64,000 nt of DNA from Wyeomyia smithii (taxonomy: Eukaryota > Arthropoda > Insecta > Diptera > Culicidae), in the NCBI RefSeq assembly GCF_029784165.1, contig NC_073696.1:39697858-39761857 (forward strand). The letters run 5' to 3'. The translations under genes and the position numbers were made by a program. This document shows, piece by piece, positions 56,017-64,000 of this stretch (its first letter is position 1; the number at the start of each line of letters is the position of its first letter). The notes beneath the pieces were generated by a model, which was given only the letters and a program-made list of their open reading frames with translations, ran no database searches and was not told the DNA's origin.

Positions 56017-59000
56017 CTAAATGCAGCATCTTTTATCTCCTGGTGCACCAGCATGCGAAGGACAGAAGGGTGGATGTGTGTCTTTGATGCAGTACGATCC
56101 GGATGCGCTAAAATAAAGAAAAAATCATCAGATCTATGGCGAGTAACATTGACAACAGGTAATTTACCTCATTGGAGTTTTTTGTCCCATAGGAATGGCG
56201 TATCCTACCGCGTAGCCGAAGCGACCACTTCGTTGCCTGGCCGTCGGTAGCAAAACACTCGTAGGGCATCGCCGATTGCAAGGCTCCGCCATTGGCTCCG
56301 AGCCCTCGAAGAGTGACTGCGCTAGATAACACACTGCCCAGATGTGGCTACACAAGTTTATGTCTGGTAATGAAATAACATTGTGGTTATTGTGTCCATG
56401 TAATCGTCAGTTAAATGCATTTATTACTAGAGCTATTGCCACAATATGGTTGGCGTCGTCCTCCGTTGATACAGAAGTCAATATGACCAACTCGTCCTCC
56501 CTCACCATAATGACCGGCGTTAGTGTGTATCACCTGCACCGATTTGGCGTCTCCACTGTCCAAGCGGTTGATGTTTCCGGGTTTAATGAGAGGTCGTGCC
56601 GGATCGAGTGCTAAAAATACTTCAATTTAACCTCCGCGTTTTGAGAGTACTCATTGCAAAGTACCGATAATACGCTCAATTCTAAAGTTTAAAAAGTTAG
56701 CTAGCAATCCACAGATGTGTGCTCCCAGCGAATGCCCCACGCAGGTTGTCTTTTCCGGTGGAAGTCCAAGCGCACGAAGACGCATTAACAGTTTTGCCAA
56801 GCACACCGAAACCGGTCTGATGTTGTAAACCGCGGCTACATAGCATGGTGGCTGTCCTAATGTTCCCCAATCTACTAAAAACACGTTATATCCTCCGTGG
56901 TTGATGTATGCTAAAATTGAGCGCTCGTTATTCCACAGGAGTTTAATTCATAACTGACTTGCTAACTAACCATCTCGTAAAACCGCGATCGGCAGTGTGT
57001 CGTCCCCACCGGCGTAACCATGAACTAGAATAATGTTTTCCTTTGCGGGCTGCCACTCGGAGTCGTTTAACCAATCCGGGTGATCCATAGTGAACTGAAT
57101 TAAGATTGAATTAATATATGTATCAGTTTTGTGGTATCGGCAAGGTGACAAAATGATCTCGTTAGTTGGTTGCCTTTGTACCACGGTACCACCAGCTAAA
57201 GGAGTGTCAATGACAATGATCACGGTTAGTGGAGCGGACAACCTTACAAAAGCAGGTGTATTGAATTTGCGTTTCACTATTAGGATGGTGGCGCATCCAA
57301 AAAAATACACCGATTACCGGTTGATTACCGACAATTTGTTTGATGTATACAAAAAAAGAAAAGATCGAAAGTTTAGTTCTAAATTAATAAAGCGATAATC
57401 ATTTCATTGAACAATCCATGTAAATATGCATTATCGACATGCTTTTCACATATTTCTTCTACTGATAGCACGCAAATTGTAAGAACGGTTGTTGATTATT
57501 TTCTTCAAGGATTCTTTGACTAAGGCACTAGTATAAACAATATCTTTCAGTAACTTACAGCGCGCGTTGGTCGAGAAACTTACGTTCTACCTTGGCTGGC
57601 GCCAGAATTGCTGCAATGCAAAACGTCCCTCACCGGGCCTCTAGCTGGCGAGGGTGTAATCTAAGAGGTGCAACGGAATTGCGCTAATCCAATACCGCTA
57701 TCGTGCCGCTGCCACTCGGTCGTTTCAGGGGCCCTGATCAACGGCACGCAACTAGCTGTATAATTATTAGCTGTACGTTGCTCGATCACCGTTGGAAGTA
57801 GCCTCGGTCGGATATGTTTACGATGCTTTGTGCATTATGCAGATTGTTCCTAGTGACAGAAGTGGCCTTAGAACTATGTCGTTGACACTGACTGTTTGGT
57901 TTTGTGACGCAGTGTGGTCACCAATCGAAGATATTCCAATGGTGTTCATTGGAAAGCGGTCAATAGTTTGTTTGGCTGACTTCTATTCAAGTTGCCATAT
58001 TGTAAACCTTGGACTTTCAAGGTAAACAATAATCGCTTAGTAATGATAGACGGAAAGAAGGGTTGACCTCTTAGGTATTAGGGTGAAAACCGTTCTTCGA
58101 GTTACTACTAGTTTCTTCCGTTAGTCGGTCGTATTTTCGTTCGTTGACTTATTTGTCGCTATTTTGCTTTTTATCAACTATCATACCTTGGAACTGCAAA
58201 TTGCTCTGGAAGCCGAGAACATGAAAAATCAAAGCTCACTGGTCAGTTTTGGTAATACAGGTCGGAGTCGTTTACCCTAAAGGGAAAATCTTTCACTTCG
58301 GATACTCGAATTATCTGGATAATCAAGCCGTTTATTTATTTTTGTTTTTTTTTCTGTTTTAACATGTCAAGAACAGTACCGAAAAAAAAAATTTCGGCCA
58401 GAATAATAGACAAAAAAGGACTCCGTTTTTTTGTCTAAATCAAGGTTCAAGCTCAGTGGTTTGGTTATCAATCAAGATGCGTACATACCAGAACTATTGT
58501 TTGAAGAAAATTTCGATTTCATTTCTACAAAAACAAAGTGTTTGGGTCAGTTAAACCATCATCATATTACACCAAAAAACACAAACATCACTGAACAACC
58601 ACTTGAATCCATTCGTACTCCAAATACGCAACCCAAAGAATCAGTCTCAGTGTCACCCAACCTAAGATTTCCTTTAGGGTTCCTTGCCGTACAAAGATAA
58701 TTGAAGAGCAGCAAGACGCAAACAGTTGATTGGTAGAATTAAGAGATGTATTCGAATTGTCGACTCAATTTTTGTTCCAGTATCATTAAAGAGCTTCGTC
58801 AGAAACCCAATTAAGGACCATTCGCAAATGTCCCAGATTTTTTTTTGGTAAAAACACTTGTCAACACAGGTTTTAGCTAGGGATACCATCCGTCCTGATT
58901 TAGCAGGACATGTCCTGATTTTGATACCCGTTTGGAGCGTCCGGATTTATTTTTAATATTTTAGCATTTGTCCTGATTTTTCTGAATGATGCTGGATGTT

Positions 59001-62000
59001 CAGAAATGTTGAAGATTGTTCAGTATTTTAACTTTGACTCTGGAAAGAAACGGACTCATTTTAATTGATTTTTTTTCTATGGTTGAATTTTGACGAAAGA
59101 AATTGTCTAGTCGTTGCAACCCTCAATTATCTGACTTTTGGATCCTAAAGCTATCCAGATTTTTATGTACCATAATGGAGGTCGCTATGATGCGTGTTCT
59201 TAATAAGGCAATCCACGAGACAGTTGCGATCAGCTGATTTCAGTATGTTTTCAAATTTTGACAGCTATAAGTATGTTCGATCGGTCGCAATTTGGATGCA
59301 ATCCGGGTCGAAAAGCGTGAAAAACAAATGTTATCCGATCGGTAGCTCTAGTGTCGCAATTTCCAATCCTTCATACAAGAATAAAAATCACTTTTGATAT
59401 CATTACCGACATTTGCAGCTGTAGATACAACAATAATAACAAACGTGCAAGCAGTGCGAACCTCTCTGCTAACGTCAGTTTTGGGATTTCTGAGAAATTT
59501 GCAACACACGGCAACAATTACAGGGACCCAATTTCAATTCAGGGATCCAATTTCAAAACCGAAAACATCGAGAGCGTCACAAAAATTATCCAATTTCAAA
59601 CGTTTTAAACCCAGTCAGTTTCCAACCGATTTCTGTCATTTTTGCAGCAATGGATTGGAAAATCATTCAAGCACCCGTCCAAATGCAGAAAATTGTAATC
59701 TGATTGTTCAAACTATTGTATTATTGAAAATTGTTGAACATTGTCGAAACGCAAATGTCGACTTTTGATTGGTCGCTTGCTGTCTTTCCCTAAAAAGGAC
59801 GACAGAATGGAGTACCTAGTTTCTCCGTTTCTCCCGTTTCTCTTCAAGCAAATCAGTTTACTAGCAGCAGCGGACATCAACACCGATGGCAGTAGGCGAA
59901 GTCAATCAGCAGCAGGCAACAGCGGCGGTGGTAGTGGTTAGCTGCAGTTCCCGCCTCTTTCAGTTCGGCTTCCCTTCGATCTGAGTTGGACCCCACCAGC
60001 GGTAATCCAATTCAGATATCGTTGGGTGAATACAATCCGAAACTGAAAGAGACTCGCACCGACAAGTGGTTTGATAAGCCACCATCGTCCAGCGTATGTA
60101 TATATAGGATTTGTGCACATAACGTGTGTGAATATCTGTAGCGTGTGTCACTAATATATAAGGTGTGTGGCTTGCTATATAGCGTGTGTGGTTAGCGTGC
60201 GTGGCTTGCTATATAGCGTGTGTGGCTAGCTGTATAGCGTGTGTGTATGTTTATGGCGTGTAAGCATGTCTGTAGCGCGTGTGTGCATGTTTAAAGCGCG
60301 TGTGGCTTGCTATATAGCGTGTGCATGTCTAACGTGTCTGTGCATGTCGATAGCTTGTGTGGCTTGCTATATAGGGTGTGGCTAGCGTGTGGTTTTCTAT
60401 AGCGCGTGTGGCTAGAGTGCGTGGCTAGCTGTATAGCGTGTGTGTACGTTTATAGCATGTATGCATGTCTGTAGCGCGTGTGTGCATGTTTATAGCGTGT
60501 GTGGCTTGCTATATAGCGTGTGGCTAGCGTGCGTGGCTTGCTATATAGCGTGCGTGGCTAGCTGTATAGCGTGTGTGCATGTTTATAGCCTGTATGCATG
60601 TCTGTAGCGCATGTGCCCATGTTTATATCGTGTGTGGCTTGCTAAATAGCGTGCGTGGTTTGCTCTATAGCGTGTGCATGTCTAGCGTGTCTGTGCATTT
60701 TTGTAGCATGTATGGCTTGCTATATAGCGTGTGTGGCCAGCAGTATAGCGATTGAAATTTTCATATATAATTGCTAATAAATCACCTCATGTAGAATTTA
60801 ATTATCACTGGGAATCATTCGAAACTAAATAAAAATTTGCCATGTTGAAAAAAAATTATTCAGTTGTCAATAAATGGCATTGACAAACACAATTAACCTC
60901 AAAGTTTATCTGCAGAATTTCTGAGCTAGTGAACCTGAATCTCATAATTTTCGCGCAAGTCTTACTAATTGCAGCAATCAGTTGTAGAATTATCTACGCT
61001 ATCGTAAAATGCAGAAAATTGTTATTTAAACTGTTATATCATAGATGGGGAATGCACTATTTGCCCTTGTCTATAGCCTCTTTGTAGCCGCTGCCTAAAA
61101 TAAGATATCTTAGTGCAACTTGATACAAAAGGCCGCCTCAAAACAATTCAATTTCATTCTTGTTTTAGATACGGCAGCAAGTGAAACCGCGGTGCCGGCT
61201 ACAGAGGTAAACTCCATCTGGAGCAAAGAGACTATTAAATTAATTAACCCCAATTGAGTGTATTCCCAAACCTATTCCATGAAATACATTGACATAAGAC
61301 AGGCTGTCGTATTCTACGTTAACTCTGCGGTCGTGTCTTATAAACAACCTCTTCATCTATTTTTTTTCTTTTTTCTAGACAATTTTAACTTTTTTGTTTC
61401 TGATTCCTCCATGATCGGACAACCATTAATGTTTAGTTAATCTTTTGCAGTTTATATGAAAAATAGGTTAAAGAAGCTTCTTAAAATAACTAATATAAGT
61501 AATAAAAGTAAGATGTCCGAAAAATACTGATAGATGATTTTTAAAGAAAATAAATCAAGGAATCCAGAAACATTATCATTTTTGGCCGGAAGTGTTGCCA
61601 GATAGAGTACTTTTGTATTTTAAAACTAAATTTACATTTTTGGCAAATTCAGCCATTTTTATTTCGAATTTGATAATTTCACCGTGGTCCATGGGAATTT
61701 CACCTGAGAAACAACTATCACCCCGAGGTAATATGGGTCAATCCATTTTTTCTCAATATTATATTTAGTATGATTATTGGAAAGTGTCTAAGTAACAAAA
61801 TAAATCATTTTTATGATTTTCTGGTTAATAGGCATTCCAAAAATTTCTTTTTTTGCCGCAGTTTTGCCAGATTTGTTTTAATTCCATTATGAGGAGAAAA
61901 TTGAAATATTTGTTTTTAATTTATATTACCGTAGAATAAAACAATTTAAAACAAAATAGCGACGAAAGTGAAATAAAGAGAGAAAAAAGGAAGAGATGAG

Positions 62001-63472
62001 CCCATAACTTTAAATCGAAAAATTTAATTGTTGGGAAATAATTGAGAGAAAATGACAACACTGCTACAAAAAAAGAAAAAAATATATTATAATATAAGAT
62101 TCTCTGATAGGCAGAAAAACCCTATAAATCATTTGTTGGCTCATTCGTTAGGTTAGAAAGTTAACAGATATTTCCAATGAATGAGATTTAATATGGTATG
62201 GAGAAATTCAAAACTGGTTCATTAAAAATGGCATATCGCCAGATTGACCCGTATTTCCTCGGGGAGATAGTTGTTTCTCATGTGAAATTTTTCTAGGAAC
62301 ACAATGACATTATCCAATTTAAAACTAAAATGGCTGAATTGGCCGAAAAATATAAATTTAGTTAAAAAAAATTTAATCTGGTCAAAAGTAAGTTGAAAAG
62401 CTATTAACAGAAAGTGGACGAAATTTGTCCCTTTTCATATGCTTATAAATCGGTTTGTTTTTCGATTCTGGTAATTTTCTCGACTCAGCACTGGGGCACG
62501 GTGTTCGTTGTACTTATCCTAAAACATGCAGAATGTGTCAAAAACAATATCCATAACAAATTCTCTCAACTTATATAGTTGATCGAGACCGCTATTAACC
62601 CCACAGGCTAGCTTGCGATGTTGTTGTTAGGTATTAATAATTGAATTTTCCGTCCCAATCGTGAACAAAGAAAAATGTACAATTTGAGCAGCGCTCAAAC
62701 TTGATAACACTGTCTATGTGCGGTAATAAAACTTACCACTAGCTTATCCTTCACGATACCAGATGTGTACATGATGATGCGAATGGCTGGATCCGGGCAC
62801 AGGTTATCCGCTCCTTCCCGCTTCCACACGCAGTCCTCTTTAGTGGTGTTGAACGCGTCCGGATCACCAAGGTACAGCGCCTGGGCGAGTAGATGTTGCG
62901 CTTGCACATCTATAAAATGGTCTTGGGTTTGTAAAGTACACTAGATCGGATCACATGCTTTTGGATTCTCCGGGATAACAGACAAGGCAAAAGGTGAACA
63001 AATAAAAAAACATAACGCTTCATGAGAGATCGATAAAGCAGCATTTACAAAAACAAAGGTAAGAATTAAGAAACAATTGGGAACGATTAGTATACAAATG
63101 AGTTGTGAATTACGGCAGTGTTATAGTGTTATACCAGAATTATCATGTTTGTTTGAATGTAAAGAACAGAAAACTTTGGTATGAAATGAAAAAACAGTAT
63201 GAATAAAAAATCTTCTGCTCGGGGTCAAGCCTTTTCAGATCGATGATTGCGATGTAAGTTCTGCTGGGCAGGGCGTCGATAAGCTGCTTGGTTACGCAGT
63301 ATGTCAGTGACTTTATCCAATTCCATGATCAGCTCCGAAAGGCTAGGTGTCTTGATTAGCTCCTCGATTTGCATGAAAGATTTTTTTAATACCGCAGAAA
63401 TGTACACTTACAAATAATAAAACTGCTGCTAACGAACACAGATATTAGAAATATTTTTACTGTGAACGTCAT
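56017..63472 (-). CDS. Lipase D: secreted pancreatic-type lipase, 357 aa, spread over 7.5 kb
   Basis: Inferred exons: 63472-63412, 62909-62737, 57094-56971, 56910-56665, 56610-56428, 56363-56168, 56107-56017; every junction keeps phase and the total is 1074 bases. Exon 1 encodes the signal peptide (MTFTVKIFLISVFVSSSFII). Exon 2 carries DCVWKREGADNLCPD and RIIMYTSG. A 5.6-kb intron then precedes NIILVHGYAGG. Nucleophile Ser is in GHSLGAH (about residue 180), Asp in ALDPARP (about 204) and His in LCSHIWAVCYLAQS (about 269). The C-terminus (VGYAIPMGQKTP, then CIKDTHPPFCPSH) is Cys-rich and ends KRCCI. The Gly before the catalytic Asp block is replaced by Ala. An upstream untranslated exon ending at 63781 (donor GTAAGT) is likely. 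Exon linkage across 5.6 kb rests on phase and homology. Confidence 0.85.
58425..58760 (+). pseudogene. Tc1/mariner-superfamily transposase remnant (copy 2)
   Basis: Nucleotide and broken protein similarity to 47330-47690: aagstcagtggtttggttatc, accatcatcayattac, gaacaaccact(t/c)ga(a/c)tccatt, aatacrcaaccca and ttgatyggtagaatyaagagatg occur in the same order. Several frame disruptions are present. It lies inside the long intron of lipase D. Confidence 0.55.
60120..60756. repeat. Complex minisatellite, tagcgtgtgtggcttgctata family
   Basis: About 640 bases consist almost entirely of variants of a 13-21-bp module: tagcgtgtgtggcttgctat, gctagctgtatagcgtgtgtg, gtatgcatgtctgtagcgc. A higher-order block (gctagctgtatagcg, then catgtctgtagcgc) recurs at about 60225, 60425 and 60558, i.e. 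at uneven spacing. It is GT-rich on the plus strand and lies in lipase D intron 2. Confidence 0.85.
61570..62400. mobile_element. Long fold-back element, about 0.83 kb
   Basis: Arms 61640-61760 and 62225-62345 are inverted copies. Both contain aattcagccatttt, caytgtg(g/t)tcc, tgagaaacaactatc(a/t)ccccgagg and gggtcaat. Weaker similarity continues outward for another 70 bases on both sides. The interior is AT-rich without coding potential. Confidence 0.65.
63225..63374 (-). other. Unexplained GC-richer open segment in lipase D intron 1
   Basis: From ATG 63374 the minus strand encodes 49 residues (MQIEELIKTPSLSELIMELD, then a basic tail ending HRSEKA). The next frame also stays open over much of it. 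It does not join lipase exon 1 in phase with any AG acceptor, and no GT donor lies at its end. A missed cassette exon, a tiny gene or chance are all possible. Confidence 0.2.
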
Positions 63473-64000
63473 TTTTATTTCTTTTTAGGAGGCGATAGCA
63501 CTTGAACTTGAAACCACGGGGAAAAAATCAACTGCACGGCTCACTTTCAACTTCAATCTTTAGCTCCAATTACACTTCTCGGTTATTTTCTAATCACACA
63601 CTTTTCCAGTCCGTCGAGTTCAACCTCTTGGCGGGTAATCGATGCTCGCGGAATGATGGTTATCTATTTTATCCGTCTTGTTTTGAAGCAACAGGTCGCG
63701 AAAACGTTCCGATCCACAATGAGTGGCCCCTAACTGCGAACTTCACTTCTAGCCTATAACGAGAGCCGGATTGGACTTACCTCGCTGCGTAACATCGGCA
63801 TTCGCCAGTAATGTAAGTACTCTACCGGCTAGTGTGCAGACTGTTTTGATCGCTGGTGGTTAGTTAGAGGCTCTCTCAACGTATGCGCGCTCCGCTCGGC
63901 AAACCAGCGATCCTCGGTGTGACCAACGATCATTGCATGCCGTCAAAAAGAAGGACGGTTTAATTTATTTATGCTGGCGGCGATGGACGCGAACCGTTAT
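63473..64000. promoter_or_regulatory. 5' region of lipase D (untranslated exon and promoter)
   Basis: On the minus strand, a segment ending gcagcgag at 63781 is followed by a GTAAGT donor (63780). The matching acceptor may be the pyrimidine-rich site just before aaataaaaATG (about 63481). An acagtc initiator-like site lies near 63840. This suggests a leader exon 63781 to about 63840 and an intron of about 300 bases. The last 100 bases show nothing recognisable. Confidence 0.35.

Noticed and set aside
57095..57310. N-terminal coding sequence of lipase D in the open frame upstream of 57094
   Set aside because: That frame opens only with GTG. An acceptor at 57095 joins in phase to the exon ending at 62737, restoring the conserved N-terminal block and a signal peptide.
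60120..60756. CRISPR-like array
   Set aside because: The repeats are short, variable and directly adjoining, with no spacers, in a eukaryotic intron; it is a minisatellite.

Overview
The window looks like nuclear DNA of a culicine mosquito, most likely Aedes-like. Genes have short introns (54-85 bp) mixed with a few very long ones. The intergenic DNA is AT-rich and packed with decayed transposons, fold-back elements and tRNA-derived SINE sequence. The coding sequences are insect transglutaminases and insect pancreatic-type (vitellogenin-like/PLA1) lipases. The species call is inference; nothing here fixes it.

Layout. (1) 1-5030: repeats, a SINE on the minus strand and a reverse-transcriptase remnant. 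(2) 5035-7748 (+): transglutaminase copy 1, with its own TATA/Inr promoter but with a frame break caused by about 122 missing bases. (3) 8071-14727 (+): a nearly complete, very young BEL/Pao LTR retrotransposon (LTRs with one difference seen in 422 bp, 5-bp target duplication) whose pol is broken by two +1 frameshifts. (4) 14733-17060: nested fold-back repeats hosting a TA-flanked 1.1-kb DNA element. (5) 17975-27507 (+): transglutaminase copy 2, intact, 764 aa, with a first exon 6.9 kb upstream of the rest; that intron holds several MITE-like hairpins. (6) 27666-63472 (-): four secreted lipase genes in tandem, all on the minus strand. They are A (27666-30032, 355 aa), B (30862-33172, 476 aa), C (43514-50250, 356 aa) and D (56017-63472, 357 aa). 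I rebuilt all four exon by exon; every junction keeps phase and every total is a multiple of three. All four keep the Ser-Asp-His triad. C and D are stretched by 4.6-kb and 5.6-kb introns filled with repeats.

How the genes work together. Transglutaminases make Ca2+-dependent gamma-glutamyl-lysine cross-links (cuticle, clot, mating plug in insects). The lipases are predicted secreted neutral lipases or phospholipases. I see no shared pathway; the arrangement is two gene families, each expanded by local duplication, that meet tail to tail at about 27.6 kb with interleaved polyadenylation signals. The most interesting points are the frame-broken, partly intron-less transglutaminase copy 1, the graded intron loss across the lipase array, the freshly inserted BEL element, and a set of apparently undescribed hairpin elements. 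I found no evidence of a wholly new biological system.
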